Source: an uncultured Calothrix sp.
GTDB lineage: Bacteria; Cyanobacteriota; Cyanobacteriia; Cyanobacteriales; Nostocaceae
Reading direction: 5' to 3'
DNA: 43,675 nt
Assembly (NCBI GenBank): GCA_937973965.1
Contig: CALJJQ010000003.1
Coordinates: forward strand, 1 to 43,675
Both the position numbers and the translations under genes were made by a program. The notes beneath the pieces are model-generated. The model was not told the origin of the DNA and searched no databases. It saw only the letters and a list, made by a program, of their open reading frames with translations. Of this stretch, positions 8,471-18,465 are shown one piece after another; position 1 is the first letter of the stretch, and each line of letters opens with the position of its first letter.

Positions 8471-8845
8471 CTAACTTCCGACTCCCTCACCACGACAATA
8501 GTGCTGACAGGACTCACAAGGACCTTGGGGATTAACTGCACACCGAATAATTTCTGAATGGGCATTGTAAATACAGGTAGCATCCCCTATTACCCAACAT
8601 CCATTTACGAGACTCTTTTCTGTCGAAGACTGAACTGGTTGAACATAGAGGGCTATCTTAGACAAGCAATATTGACCCGACTTCAGTTGATAGCGATGAC
8701 GACGCTCTAAAACAGTGTAGGTTTGACCGTCTAAATCAAGGCAATTTCCCGCTTGAGGTGTCCAATCTAGTTTCACCTTTGCCAATAAACCACGGGAATG
8801 CATGAGAATCACCTCTGTTGGTAGAAAATCAGGTTCTGGAGACAT
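8471..8845 (-). CDS. DUF6464-like cysteine-containing cyanobacterial protein
   Basis: This 124-aa protein resembles, from memory, the cyanobacterial DUF6464 family, which has no known function. The N-terminal 60 residues are beta-rich (VKLDWTPQAGNCLDLDGQTYTVLERRHRYQL). The C-terminus holds a Cys cluster: C-11-C in CIYNAHSEIIRC, then CESC and HYC, suggesting a metal or Fe-S site or a disulfide knot. There is no signal peptide or membrane helix, so it is probably cytosolic. It lies downstream of the divergent or co-oriented 8999-9799 gene with a 153-bp gap. The metal-binding idea is inference from the cysteines alone. Confidence 0.75.
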   Translation of the reverse strand: MSPEPDFLPTEVILMHSRGLLAKVKLDWTPQAGNCLDLDGQTYTVLERRHRYQLKSGQYCLSKIALYVQPVQSSTEKSLVNGCWVIGDATCIYNAHSEIIRCAVNPQGPCESCQHYCRGEGVGS

Positions 8846-8998
8846 TTTGCAGCAAGAATACAGGATACGGTCGTCAGGAGGGGATAAGGGGAAAGGGTTA
8901 ATAATACTAAAGTACTTTATCAGAACTCTCCCATTCCCTGCTCCCCTGTTTGCCTCAATGTATCAAATAAAAGTAAAACGGTATCAGGTAATTACCGC

Positions 8999-9799
8999 CT
9001 ATTCTGTTCCAAAATCAAGGGTAGCCCAATCTGGTTGACGATAGAAATGGCTCATGTCATCAAATTTACGCAATTCAGCCCGATGAATAGTAAATTCCAG
9101 GGTTTGATCTAGCCAAGTTTGGTTGAGTTGATCGAGTAAATCCACAAAGCGATCGCGGTTAAAATTGGCTGGAATCCTCCGAAAATATCCCAGGGTAATG
9201 TGGGCGGTAAAGTGATAGTGTTGTTCTATACCCAAACTAATTAGTTGGGGGTTTTGGTACACTAGGCGGCGAAAATTGATAATCTGCTCATAATCACTAT
9301 CATTTTTGGGAACTAATGCCACGCCGATAGCCCGTGGCATGACAATTACACCAGAATAACGCCAAATAATAGGTGTTTGCAAGTGTGGATATTTATTCTG
9401 ATATTGCTGAAAAATACTCTGGATACAATCGCGCAACTCAACTTCATAATTAGGGTTGAGGGAGCAAGCATTTTTGTAGGCACTATCCCAAATTAAATCT
9501 GCTAAAGTCAGATGGAAACTTGCTAAGGGTAAAGGTACAATTAGATCAGCATCGCAGGGTAATTCCACCAATTGGCATTGGAGCTTGTGCAACTGAGCGT
9601 ACAGTAGGGAGTTAATCGAATCATCCCCTTGAGGTGGAGTTATGATTGTGTAACCTGGAAACGGTGCGGCTTGGGAACCTTGGGATGGGGAATGATGAAA
9701 CTTCGTGGATTCCTGAATATGTTGCACCTGGTTCTGATATGCCTGTGGTAAGGTCATTCTTACAATCCGATTGAGATAGGTTTGGTAGTTATCGTCCAC
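8999..9799 (-). CDS. 2H-phosphoesterase-like protein (DUF1868 type)
   Basis: The 266-aa protein carries the two HxT motifs of the 2H phosphoesterase superfamily: HLT at residues 96-98 (ASFHLTLADL) and HIT at 200-202 (HFTAHITLGYF). Members act on 2',3'-cyclic or 2'-5' linked nucleotides; the substrate here is not determinable. The layout, with the motifs about 100 residues apart, matches DUF1868-type proteins. Both catalytic histidines and threonines are retained, so activity is plausible. No membrane segment is seen. The start ATG at 9799 gives MDDNYQTYLNRIVRM; no better start is visible. It is followed on the same strand by the DUF6464-like gene. Confidence 0.8.
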   Translation of the reverse strand: MDDNYQTYLNRIVRMTLPQAYQNQVQHIQESTKFHHSPSQGSQAAPFPGYTIITPPQGDDSINSLLYAQLHKLQCQLVELPCDADLIVPLPLASFHLTLADLIWDSAYKNACSLNPNYEVELRDCIQSIFQQYQNKYPHLQTPIIWRYSGVIVMPRAIGVALVPKNDSDYEQIINFRRLVYQNPQLISLGIEQHYHFTAHITLGYFRRIPANFNRDRFVDLLDQLNQTWLDQTLEFTIHRAELRKFDDMSHFYRQPDWATLDFGTE

Positions 9800-10159
9800 G
9801 CTGATGATTCCTTGCCTTGATGATGGTAAGCTGTATCTTGCTTGATTTTAAACAGTAAATTGAAAATAGGGAGTGGGGAAGTAGGGAATAGGGAGTGGGG
9901 AAGCGGTAATCTAAAATCCAAAATTGTCTTAGCTCTTGCGGTTAGATAGTGATGATGGTTTAATAGCGATCGCCTACTAGCTGGATGTATCAGATGTATC
10001 AAAAGTCAAACAGCACCTGTGTTCCCAAAAATACAACCTAAATAAAACTACACTAAAAACTATAGATGTATGAATGACAGGGGGATATAAAACGTCTAGT
10101 ATTAATCAATAAAGGAACTGATTAACTTTTACACCCCCAAGCTAATATCAGGAGAATAT

Positions 10160-11011
10160 ATGGAATTACCTCTGATTGCAATTGTTTTAGTTCTAATAGG
10201 GTATGCCTTTGGGTCTACCAAAATGATTAGTGAAGGGAATGAGGCATTAGTAGAAAGGTTAGGACGATATCATCGAAAATTATCCCCTGGACTGAATTTT
10301 ATTGTGCCAATTATCGATGCGGTAGTCATGGAAGATACCGTCCGTGAGCAGGTACTCGATATTAAACCCCAACAGGTAATTACAGCCGATAATGTCACCA
10401 TCGAAGTTGACGGGGTTGTTTTTTGGTCAATTATCGATATGGAAAAAAGTTTCTATAAAATTGATGATATTCAAATTGCCTTGGCTAACCTTGTCACCGT
10501 AGAATTACGGGCAACGATTGCTGGTCGCACCCTGGAACAAACTATTGCTTCCCGGAACGAAATGAACCAAGCTTTGCTGGAGGTGCTCAATCGAGATGCA
10601 TCGGAATGGGGAGTGAAAATCGTTCGGGTCGATATACAAAGTATTAACCCCCCAGAAAACATTAAAAACTCCTTAGCAGAGCAAAATGCCGCAGTAATTC
10701 GCAAACGGGCTTTAATCACAGCCGCAGAAGGGGAACAGGAAGCTGCGGTCAAACGCGCTCAAGCGACTAGTACGGCAATGGAAATTTTGTCACAAACCCT
10801 GCGTGCTAACCCCGAAAGTAAGGAAATTCTTCAGTATTTAGTCGCGCAAGAACAGGTAGAAGCAAGTCAAAAACTGGGAGAAAGCCAAAATGCGAAAATC
10901 GTCTTTCTCAATCCCGGAACTTTGCCTAAAGATACATTCGACCAAGTACTAGGGGAGATAGTTGCTAATCCATCAGATAGCAATGGCATGAGTGAACAAG
11001 GGAAAGGGTAA
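10160..11011 (+). CDS. SPFH/band 7 (stomatin-like) membrane protein
   Basis: An N-terminal hydrophobic helix (about residues 3-19) anchors a band 7 domain with [26 protein letters not shown], a signature of prokaryotic stomatins, followed by a coiled segment (KRALITAAEGEQEAAVKRAQ). SPFH proteins form ring-like membrane scaffolds and often regulate proteases or lipid domains. The Shine-Dalgarno AGGAG lies at 10150-10154, 5 nt before the ATG. It is a paralogue of the protein at 31535-32500, but no NfeD gene sits beside this copy. It converges with the RSH gene. Length 283 aa is normal for the group. Confidence 0.92.
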   Translation: MELPLIAIVLVLIGYAFGSTKMISEGNEALVERLGRYHRKLSPGLNFIVPIIDAVVMEDTVREQVLDIKPQQVITADNVTIEVDGVVFWSIIDMEKSFYKIDDIQIALANLVTVELRATIAGRTLEQTIASRNEMNQALLEVLNRDASEWGVKIVRVDIQSINPPENIKNSLAEQNAAVIRKRALITAAEGEQEAAVKRAQATSTAMEILSQTLRANPESKEILQYLVAQEQVEASQKLGESQNAKIVFLNPGTLPKDTFDQVLGEIVANPSDSNGMSEQGKG

Positions 11012-11061
11012 GGATGGAGGAGACAGGAGATAGGATAGGGTCATCAGGAGTCGGGATGATC

Positions 11062-11166
11062 AGACATCTCCAACAAAGAAACTCAAATCCTTGTGTAGTA
11101 AGGGGTAATATGTAACTTCTGGAGATGTCTATTTATATACAGAAGTATTTATATATAAATCTTCTG
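11062..11166. terminator. Overlapping alternative hairpins between convergent genes
   Basis: Three helices compete here. AGACATCTCC (11062-11071) pairs perfectly with GGAGATGTCT (11121-11130). ACTTCTG (11115-11121) pairs with CAGAAGT (11140-11146). CAGAAG (11140-11145) pairs with CTTCTG (11161-11166) around the perfect palindrome ATTTATATATAAAT (11147-11160). The last is nearly symmetrical, so it could act for both the SPFH gene and the RSH gene. There is no long T-run, so efficiency is uncertain. Confidence 0.45.
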
Positions 11167-11191
11167 CTATCCCTGCTCCCGAAAGCTCCCC

Positions 11192-13480
11192 CTAGATACT
11201 CTCCACCTGGGACTCGTTGATTTGTCCGACGCGACGGATGTTGAGAATATCGCTCATTTTTTTAATTTGGACAAACACTTGTTCGAGTTGTTTGCGATCA
11301 CGTATTTCTAAACCAAGGTCAATCCGAGCGGGTTGGTTAACGGCGGTTTTGACGTTGGCATGGGTAACGTTTATTCCCTGGTCGCGTAACCGAGACAGAA
11401 TATCCATCAACACACCCACCCGGTCTAAAACTTCGATTTGGACGTTAACGGGATAGGTCGGTAAACGTTCATTGGTGGATGTATTTTCATTCCAGGTGAC
11501 GGGAACTAGGCGATCGCATTCCACATGTTCCAGGTTATGGCAACCTTGACGATGGATGGTAATTCCCCTTCCCCTGGTCACCACACCAATAATTTTTTCA
11601 CCGGGAATGGGTGTACAACAACCAGCAAGGTGGTAAACCATTCCTTCCACCCCGACAATCGGTGAGTCGCTACCACGGGAGGAAGGTGGAACCTCCCGCA
11701 CTGTTTTTGGAGTTGTTTTCGGTAAGTTGCTAATATTTCCTTCCGCAAGAGGTGTTGCAGGTTGCTGTGATTTGACAACTTCCCGCCAACGATTCAAAAC
11801 TAAGTTAGAAGTGAGTTCACCATAACCCAGACCCGCAAGCAAATCCTCCACACTGTGGTAATTACATTTTTCCGCCACATTTTGCATCGGTTGGGATTTC
11901 AACACATTCTCAAATCCCACCTTACCAATTTCCTTTTCCAGTAAATCCCGACCACGGGCAATATTTTCTTCCCGTCGCGATCGCTTATACCATTGTTTAA
12001 TCCGATTTTTGGCTGCCGAAGTTTCAATAAAGTTCAACCAATCTAAACTGGGATGGCTATTTTTCTGGGTAATTATCTCCACGATATCGCCATTTTGTAA
12101 TTTCGTTGACAAAGGTACAATTTTCCCGTTTACCTTCGCTCCTGCACAGTGATTCCCCACCTCGGTATGAATCCGATAGGCAAAATCAACGGGAGTTGAA
12201 CCCGCTCCCAAGGCGATTAAATCACCTTTCGGTGTAAATACATAAACTTCATCTTCAAATAGATTTTCTTTGATACCTTCCATGTATTCCTGGGCATCAT
12301 TCAAATCCTTCTGCCATTCTAAAAGCTGACGCAACCAGGTAAATTTTTCGTCAGTAGCACTCAGCTGTTGCTGGGAATTACCCGCTTCCTTATACTTCCA
12401 GTGGGCAGCAATCCCATATTCTGCCACATGGTGCATTTCCACAGTGCGAATTTGTACCTCCAGAGGGCGATTCCAAGGACCGAGTACACCCGTATGTAGG
12501 GATTGATAACGATTCGATTTCGGTAAGCCAATATAATCTTTAAAACGACCAGGTATGGGACGGAAGACATCATGAACCACCGCTAAGGCTCGATAACAGT
12601 CCTCATTGGTTTTAACTATAATTCGTAGTGCCGCCAAATCAAAAATCTCGTGGAATTCCTTATTCTGGCGTTGCATTTTTTGATAGATACTGTATAAATG
12701 TTTCGGGCGACCGCTAATTTCCGCCACTTCGATCCCCGCTTCCTCTAAACGCGATCGCAGCATTTGCGCTACCTTATCCAACCGCTCTACCCGTGCATCC
12801 CGCTTTTCTGCCACCAGTTGCTGCATATTCCGAAATGCTTCTGGTTCTAAATACTTAAAGGCTAAATCTTCCAGTTCCCATTTAAAATGCCAAATCCCCA
12901 AACGGTTCGCTAAGGGAGCAAAAATATCACGGGTTTCTAAAGCAGTGCGACGACGACTTGGTTCCGGTACCGCATACAAAGTCCGCATATTATGCAAACG
13001 GTCAGCCAGCTTCACCACGATTACCCGGATATCCTGAGCAGTCGCCAAAAACATCCGCCGAAAATTCTCCGCTTGACCTTCGGTTTTACTCTCAAAATTA
13101 ATTTTAGAAAGCTTTGTCACGCCTTCAACTAAGCGTCTCACTTCCTCCCCAAATCGAGATTCTATTTCCTCAATTGTGACATCTGTATCCTCCACTACAT
13201 CATGCAGAAATCCAGCTGCTATCATAGCAGGGCTACCCCCTAAATCTCTTAATAAACCAGCCACTGCAATGGGGTGAGAAATATAGGGTTCCCCTGACTT
13301 ACGCCATTGTCCCTGATGGAGTTCATAGGCGAATAAGAATGCCCTACAAATTAAATCCGTATCTCCCCTCCTATGTGATTCATCGCTTCCATCCTCTGGA
13401 CAAGGATTACACTCCAAACAATGTTGTAACCATTCTGGAACTTTGATATCGGTGGTGGTATTGACAAGTATGCTACTCAT
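11192..13480 (-). CDS. spoT: Bifunctional (p)ppGpp synthetase/hydrolase (RSH)
   Basis: A long RelA/SpoT homologue that makes and degrades the stringent-response alarmone. From the ATG at 13480 it has 762 aa. The HD hydrolase domain is intact (ISHP near 69, HDVVEDTD at 93-100). The synthetase domain has GRPKHLYSIYQKM and RFKDYIGLPK, the RxKD form typical of bifunctional enzymes, then YQSLHT. TGS (DEVYVFTPKGDLIALGAGST), a CC-type region (HLAGCCTPIPGEKIIG) and a C-terminal ACT domain follow. The frame stays open to 13621, but the extra 47 residues are Cys/Phe-rich and unlike RSH proteins, so I reject that start. It is divergent from patD. Confidence 0.95.
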   Translation of the reverse strand: MSSILVNTTTDIKVPEWLQHCLECNPCPEDGSDESHRRGDTDLICRAFLFAYELHQGQWRKSGEPYISHPIAVAGLLRDLGGSPAMIAAGFLHDVVEDTDVTIEEIESRFGEEVRRLVEGVTKLSKINFESKTEGQAENFRRMFLATAQDIRVIVVKLADRLHNMRTLYAVPEPSRRRTALETRDIFAPLANRLGIWHFKWELEDLAFKYLEPEAFRNMQQLVAEKRDARVERLDKVAQMLRSRLEEAGIEVAEISGRPKHLYSIYQKMQRQNKEFHEIFDLAALRIIVKTNEDCYRALAVVHDVFRPIPGRFKDYIGLPKSNRYQSLHTGVLGPWNRPLEVQIRTVEMHHVAEYGIAAHWKYKEAGNSQQQLSATDEKFTWLRQLLEWQKDLNDAQEYMEGIKENLFEDEVYVFTPKGDLIALGAGSTPVDFAYRIHTEVGNHCAGAKVNGKIVPLSTKLQNGDIVEIITQKNSHPSLDWLNFIETSAAKNRIKQWYKRSRREENIARGRDLLEKEIGKVGFENVLKSQPMQNVAEKCNYHSVEDLLAGLGYGELTSNLVLNRWREVVKSQQPATPLAEGNISNLPKTTPKTVREVPPSSRGSDSPIVGVEGMVYHLAGCCTPIPGEKIIGVVTRGRGITIHRQGCHNLEHVECDRLVPVTWNENTSTNERLPTYPVNVQIEVLDRVGVLMDILSRLRDQGINVTHANVKTAVNQPARIDLGLEIRDRKQLEQVFVQIKKMSDILNIRRVGQINESQVESI

Positions 13481-13807
13481 ACGAACGGCTTCAGAGTTAT
13501 ATAGATAGTAGAATGCAACAATTAGAAAGAAATTAGTAAAGTTACTAGACAAGCAACTTGGAGTAAATGCCATTGAACGGCAAACTAATCCGCAATCAAA
13601 ACAACTGCGGAATTTTGACAATTGGTCGATGGGATGGGAAATTGACTGGAAACCCTCAAAATCAAGAGTTTTGCTATCGGTGTAGGATATTCAATTGGTG
13701 TCAAAGTCAAAAACAAATAGCTCGCAGTCAAAACTGCAAAAATGTTAGAAAATTTAATTGTATCTGAAAAATTTCTTGACATTAATACTATCTCAAGAAT
13801 AATCTAG
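13481..13807. promoter_or_regulatory. Divergent promoter region of RSH gene and patD
   Basis: These 327 bp separate divergent genes, so both promoters should lie here. The sequence near patD is AT-rich (TTGACATTAATACTAT at about 13776-13791 offers a TTGACA-like -35 box followed by AT-rich DNA). I see no perfect NtcA site (GTA-N8-TAC). Short ORFs on both strands are not convincing. Confidence 0.45.
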
Positions 13808-14167
13808 ATGTCTCTAAATCCTTCTCAATACAGTGCCTTCGCATCCCAGTTAGAGCAAATGCTGGATTTGCTCCAACATCAACAGTCCAATAATCAACTA
13901 GATGTAGCAGATATTGATCGATCCCTGGCATCTTTACAGAATTTTTTCCAAACAAATATTATTCCTCTCTGTGAACTCGACCATGATACTGATGGGCACG
14001 AACAAATGTATCGTACAGAAATGAGTAAGCAGATGCGACTATTGGAAATAGATGTGACGTTTCTACGGAATGCTCGCCACAGCCAGACTCAACAAACCCG
14101 TTTAAAAGCGATTAATAACCGTTTGACAACCCTGGTGAGTTATTGTCAAGCTGCTAGTTCTCTGTAG
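13808..14167 (+). CDS. patD: PatD-like heterocyst frequency control protein
   Basis: A 119-aa, soluble, mostly helical protein (SQYSAFASQLEQMLDLLQHQ near the start; QMRLLEIDVTFLRNARHS near residue 78). Size and pattern match, from memory, PatD, which in Anabaena limits heterocyst frequency and is reported to affect FtsZ assembly. No enzymatic motif is present. It lies 126 bp upstream of rsmH on the same strand, placing it next to a gene of the division and cell-wall cluster. If it is not PatD, it is another small cyanobacterial helical protein of unknown function. Confidence 0.55.
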   Translation: MSLNPSQYSAFASQLEQMLDLLQHQQSNNQLDVADIDRSLASLQNFFQTNIIPLCELDHDTDGHEQMYRTEMSKQMRLLEIDVTFLRNARHSQTQQTRLKAINNRLTTLVSYCQAASSL

Positions 14168-14293
14168 GGAGTAAGGTACAGAGTAAGTTAAGCTATGATT
14201 TCAGATGCTCCCTGAAACTTTTCAAGTTCTGTCGTGGATTGCCACGGAGCAGTTTCGTCACCAATCTCAAATCCAAAACCCAAAATCTAACAG

Positions 14294-15178
14294 ATGCAAG
14301 ATTCTCCCCTACCTCTAGTTAATCGTTTTTCCCATATTCCGGTTTTGAGTCAGCAGGTGATTGCTGGGTTGCAAGTGCGGGAAGGGGGTAAATATTTGGA
14401 TGCGACGGTGGGAGGAGGGGGACATAGTGCTTTGATTCTAGCAACTGCAAATGTGTCGTTAACGGCTTTGGATCAGGATCAGGAAGCCTTAAATGCTGCT
14501 CGACAAGCTTTACACAAGTATGGGGATCGGGTGAATTTTATTCACACCAATTTTGCTGATTATGATTTCCCCAAGCAGGAATTTGCAGGAATTTTGGCGG
14601 ATTTGGGTGTGAGTTCCTACCAGTTAGACCAGGGAGAGCGAGGTTTTAGTTTTCGTCACCGCGCGAAGTTAGATATGCGGATGAATCAACAACAAGAGGT
14701 GACAGCAGCAGATATCATCAACCATTGGTCAGAAGCAGATTTGGTAGATATCTTTTTTCGCTATGGAGAAGAAAACCTCTCCCGACGGATTGCGCGACGA
14801 ATTGTGGAAAAACGTCCGTTTGAGACGACGACCGACTTAGCAGAGGCGATCGCGTCTGCGGTTCCACCAAAGTATCGTTATGGTCGAATTCATCCTGCAA
14901 CTCGGGTATTTCAAGCTTTGCGAATTGCGGTGAATGATGAGTTAAGGGTGTTGGAAAGGTTTCTGAGTCAAGCACCCTTGGCTTTGATTCCGGGGGGGAG
15001 ATTGGTAATTATCAGTTTTCATAGTTTGGAAGACCGAATTGTTAAACATCGCTTCCGGGAATCGAGTTTACTACAGGTCATCACCAAAAAACCAATTGTC
15101 GCTAACCCAGAGGAAATTCAGGAAAATCCGCGATCGCGTTCTGCAAAATTACGCATTGCCGAAAGGATTATGTTATAA
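14294..15178 (+). CDS. rsmH: 16S rRNA (cytosine-1402 N4)-methyltransferase
   Basis: RsmH (MraW) methylates N4 of C1402 in the ribosomal P-site region. The SAM-binding motif [16 protein letters not shown] is at about residues 34-49. Family motifs [40 protein letters not shown] and [14 protein letters not shown] follow in order. At 294 aa it is normal in length. The ATG sits right after a CCAAAATC-type repeat tract, with no strong Shine-Dalgarno sequence. A small hairpin CGTGG/CCACG (14233-14246) lies in the leader. Confidence 0.96.
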   Translation: MQDSPLPLVNRFSHIPVLSQQVIAGLQVREGGKYLDATVGGGGHSALILATANVSLTALDQDQEALNAARQALHKYGDRVNFIHTNFADYDFPKQEFAGILADLGVSSYQLDQGERGFSFRHRAKLDMRMNQQQEVTAADIINHWSEADLVDIFFRYGEENLSRRIARRIVEKRPFETTTDLAEAIASAVPPKYRYGRIHPATRVFQALRIAVNDELRVLERFLSQAPLALIPGGRLVIISFHSLEDRIVKHRFRESSLLQVITKKPIVANPEEIQENPRSRSAKLRIAERIML

Positions 15179-15636
15179 ATGTATTTCCCAAGGTAATATA
15201 ATATACTTTGAACAAAGGAAAAAGGCGTTTATCGCTATTCTTCCTGTTGACCTAAAAATCTTGACTAGGAGAGACGCGACATGTCGCGTCTGTAGGGGAA
15301 TAGGGAGTAGGAAATAGTGAGTAGTAAACATAGATTATATAATTACCTAGTCAAGTTAACTTTGTCGCAATAGGTGGTGTTCCTTCCACCAAACTGCGCT
15401 CTCTACCCAGTGAATTTATTTGCAGGATAAATGCCTTTGGCATTGAACCACCACGGCTAAAGCTAGGCTAATTTCCGTCTCCCACATTAATGACTACGGG
15501 TCTACCCTAGGGGTTCTACAGTTTGCATGGGTGGAGACGAACAGTTGGATCGTCTACATGGGATTAGAGACGACCCGACAGGTTGTATCTACTTTGTACC
15601 TAAATATCTTCCTCTCTTCCATTCCCAATCCTATCT
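15179..15636. repeat. Gap with palindromic repeats before the kinase
   Basis: No gene is supported. A perfect 20-nt palindrome, AGACGCGACATGTCGCGTCT, spans 15272-15291, followed by STRR heptamers (15293-15325). A GGTGG/CCACC hairpin lies near 15373-15390, AGACGA (15535-15540) pairs with TCGTCT (15550-15555), and a decayed copy of the AGAGACGACC hairpin covers 15566-15590. The kinase promoter could not be placed. Confidence 0.6.
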
Positions 15637-18465
15637 ATGCATCGAGGAATTCAACGACTATGGCAAACTGTTGACGCTAGCAAAATGAAAATGCCCTTAG
15701 CGACGGTATTGATTTTACCTTTTTGCTTACAAATTGTCACAGCAGTGGGTTTGGTGGGGTATTTATCCTATCGCAGTGGTCAAATGGCGATTCAAAGCTT
15801 GGTCAGGAGGTTAGAAACGGAGATGGGAGAGCGGGTGGAACAGTATTTAGATAGTTATTTGAGTGTACCAATGGCGATTAATCAGATTAATCGGGATGGG
15901 GTGGAGTTGGGTGTGTTGGATTTGGATAATTTTGATGTACTGGGAAAATATTTCTGGCGACAAATGCAAGTCTATGAAGTGGGTTATATCAATTTTGCCA
16001 ATTCCCAGGGGGATTTTATTGGGGTTGAACGGCTTGAGGATGGTAAATGTGTGATCCATGAGTCATCCCTACGGACGAATCGCTCTCGACAGATTACCTA
16101 CAGCACCGATGGAGAGGGAAATCGAGTGACAGCGATTCAGGAGCAAGGGGTGTCCGAGTTGGTGGAGGAGGAGTGGTATGTGGATGCGGTGAAAGCCAAA
16201 CAGCCGATTTGGACGCAGGTTTACCAATGGCACGATAATCCCAAGATTTTATCAATTTCCCATAGTTATCCGATTTTCGACCGACGGGGACAGGTTCGCG
16301 GTGTGATGGGTGTGGATTTGATTTTGAATCAAATTGATCGGTTTTTGGAGCAAATGCAGGCGAATCATCCCGGACAGGTGTTTATTTTGGAACCAACGGG
16401 GTTATTGGTGGCTGTTTCCGATGGGACACCTACCTATACAGTTGCCGGTGGGGAGGTGAAAAGGATTAGAGGTGGGGATAGTAGGAATTTGGTGATTGCC
16501 CAAGCTACGGAGTTTTTACAGGGAAAATTTGGTAACTTGGAGAAAATTGCGACTGAGTATCACCAAGTTTTAGAAATTAACCAGGAAACCTATTTTTTGA
16601 CGGTTAAATCTTGGCGGGATCGTAAAGGTGTAGATTGGTTAATTGCGATCGCCATTCCCCAGTCCCACTTTATGGCGCAGATAGACCACAATAACCGTAT
16701 TACCCTGATTTTATCACTGATTGCTTTTTTTGTCGCCACGGCTGTGGGGGTGTACACCGCACGCTGGATTGTCACACCAATTTTACGATTGAACAAATCA
16801 GCGAAAAGAATTGCTGATGGTGAGTGGGAAGACGCAATCGCCATTGACAGAGGGGATGAAATTGGCGAATTGGTGGTATCTTTTCAAAGCATGGCTCGGC
16901 AATTACGGAAATCATTTGCAACTTTATCGGCCAAAAATCAAGAATTAATTAATAGTCAGCGGGAATTAACTCAATTTCTGGATGCTTTGCCAGTAGGCGT
17001 GTTTATTCTTGATAGTCAATCTCAACCGTATTATATCAATTCCGCAGCTACGCAAATGCTCGGTAAAAATCTTGTAGTTGGGAATACAAATAATAATTTA
17101 GGAGAAGTGTATCAAATTTATATGGCTGGTACAAACTCGATTTGTCCTGATGAGTGTTTTCCCTTATTGCAAGCTTTAAGGGGAGAAACAGTTCAGGTTG
17201 ATAACTTAGAAATTCGTCATCATGGGATGACAATTCCGATCGAAGTGCTAGCAATGCCAATTTACGATGAATGCGGGTCAATTAAATTTGCGATCGCGGC
17301 TTTTGTGGATATTCGGGTGCGTCAGGAAGCGGAAAAACTGATGCGGGAGTACAATCGAGTTTTGGAACAACAGGTTAAAAAACGTACTAAAAATTTACTT
17401 GATTTGATTGAGCAACTCAAGCAGACGCAAATTGAATTAAGGCGATCGCAAAAAATCGCCGCAGAAAGACAAGTTATCGCAGAACGCGCAAATCGAGCGA
17501 AAAGTGAATTTTTGGCGAATATGAGCCATGAGTTACGCACCCCTTTAAATGCCATTTTAGGGTTTACAGAGTTAATGCAAAAAGATGGGAGTTTATCAAC
17601 AGAAAATCAACGCAACTTAGGAATTGTTAACCGTGCTGGTGAACATTTACTGAATCTGATTAACGAAATTTTAGAAATGTCGAAAATTGAAGCTGGACAC
17701 ATAAATTTACATGTGAGTAGTTTCGATGTCATCGACTTACTAGAAAATCTCCGAGAACTGTTACAACCTCGTGTCCAAAGTAAGGGATTAAAACTTAATT
17801 TGCATATCTCCCCTGTAGTCCCCCGCCATATCCAAACAGATCAGATTAAATTAAGACAAATTTTGTTAAATTTAATCGGTAATGCCATAAAATTTACTCA
17901 TCAAGGCAAAATAGAAATAAATGTTAACTACTTAGATGATCAACTATTAGAGGTGATGGTCATTGACACAGGAGTGGGAATTCTCCCAGCAGAAACAACA
18001 GCAATTTTTAAAGCTTTTTTTCAAACCAGCGTTGGTCGTAACAGCCAACAGGGAACAGGATTAGGATTAGCAATTACCCGTAAATACGTTGAATTAATGG
18101 GGGGAACAATCGATGTTACAAGTCAAGTCGGTGTGGGAAGTCGATTTCGATTTGTGATTCCGGTGCAAATTGGGGAACCAGATGGGGAAAGGGTGAAAAT
18201 CGCACCGAGTGATACCCAAAGGGTAAAGCTTTCAAATAATGGTACTTTTTCCCACAGTGAAATCACCCAAATGTTAGCAAGAATGCCACCAGATTGGCAA
18301 CAGGCTTTACGGGACGCAGCTGCTAGTGGTAGCGATGATTTAATTTTCCAATTAACTCGACAAATGCCCACAGAAAATAGTACCTTAGCAAAATATTTGG
18401 AGGAATTAGCTGAGAACTTTCAATTTGAGACCATTATTGAACTGACTGAAAACAGGGCAGAATGA
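15637..18465 (+). CDS. Transmembrane sensor histidine kinase (Cache-HAMP-PAS-HisKA-HATPase)
   Basis: The 942-aa kinase has TM1 (about residues 20-42), an extracytoplasmic double-Cache-like sensor (about 45-350, with SYPIFDRRGQVRGVMGVDL), TM2 (about 354-376), HAMP (about 378-430), PAS (about 440-558), a coil, HisKA and HATPase_c. The phosphoacceptor is His631 in NMSHELRTPLNAI; the ATP lid shows GTGLGLAITRKY. The C-terminal 80 residues (MLARMPPDWQQALRDAA) are a helical tail often seen on cyanobacterial kinases. Its stop overlaps the next gene's ATG (ATGA at 18462-18465), so kinase and the GGDEF-EAL protein are translationally coupled and probably partners. The ligand is unknown; small molecules are usual for Cache domains. 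Confidence 0.93.
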   Translation: MHRGIQRLWQTVDASKMKMPLATVLILPFCLQIVTAVGLVGYLSYRSGQMAIQSLVRRLETEMGERVEQYLDSYLSVPMAINQINRDGVELGVLDLDNFDVLGKYFWRQMQVYEVGYINFANSQGDFIGVERLEDGKCVIHESSLRTNRSRQITYSTDGEGNRVTAIQEQGVSELVEEEWYVDAVKAKQPIWTQVYQWHDNPKILSISHSYPIFDRRGQVRGVMGVDLILNQIDRFLEQMQANHPGQVFILEPTGLLVAVSDGTPTYTVAGGEVKRIRGGDSRNLVIAQATEFLQGKFGNLEKIATEYHQVLEINQETYFLTVKSWRDRKGVDWLIAIAIPQSHFMAQIDHNNRITLILSLIAFFVATAVGVYTARWIVTPILRLNKSAKRIADGEWEDAIAIDRGDEIGELVVSFQSMARQLRKSFATLSAKNQELINSQRELTQFLDALPVGVFILDSQSQPYYINSAATQMLGKNLVVGNTNNNLGEVYQIYMAGTNSICPDECFPLLQALRGETVQVDNLEIRHHGMTIPIEVLAMPIYDECGSIKFAIAAFVDIRVRQEAEKLMREYNRVLEQQVKKRTKNLLDLIEQLKQTQIELRRSQKIAAERQVIAERANRAKSEFLANMSHELRTPLNAILGFTELMQKDGSLSTENQRNLGIVNRAGEHLLNLINEILEMSKIEAGHINLHVSSFDVIDLLENLRELLQPRVQSKGLKLNLHISPVVPRHIQTDQIKLRQILLNLIGNAIKFTHQGKIEINVNYLDDQLLEVMVIDTGVGILPAETTAIFKAFFQTSVGRNSQQGTGLGLAITRKYVELMGGTIDVTSQVGVGSRFRFVIPVQIGEPDGERVKIAPSDTQRVKLSNNGTFSHSEITQMLARMPPDWQQALRDAAASGSDDLIFQLTRQMPTENSTLAKYLEELAENFQFETIIELTENRAE

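Noticed and set aside
13481-13621. Longer N-terminal extension of the RSH protein (47 extra residues)
   Set aside because: The extension is rich in Cys and Phe and unlike RSH N-termini, while the ATG at 13480 gives a typical start.
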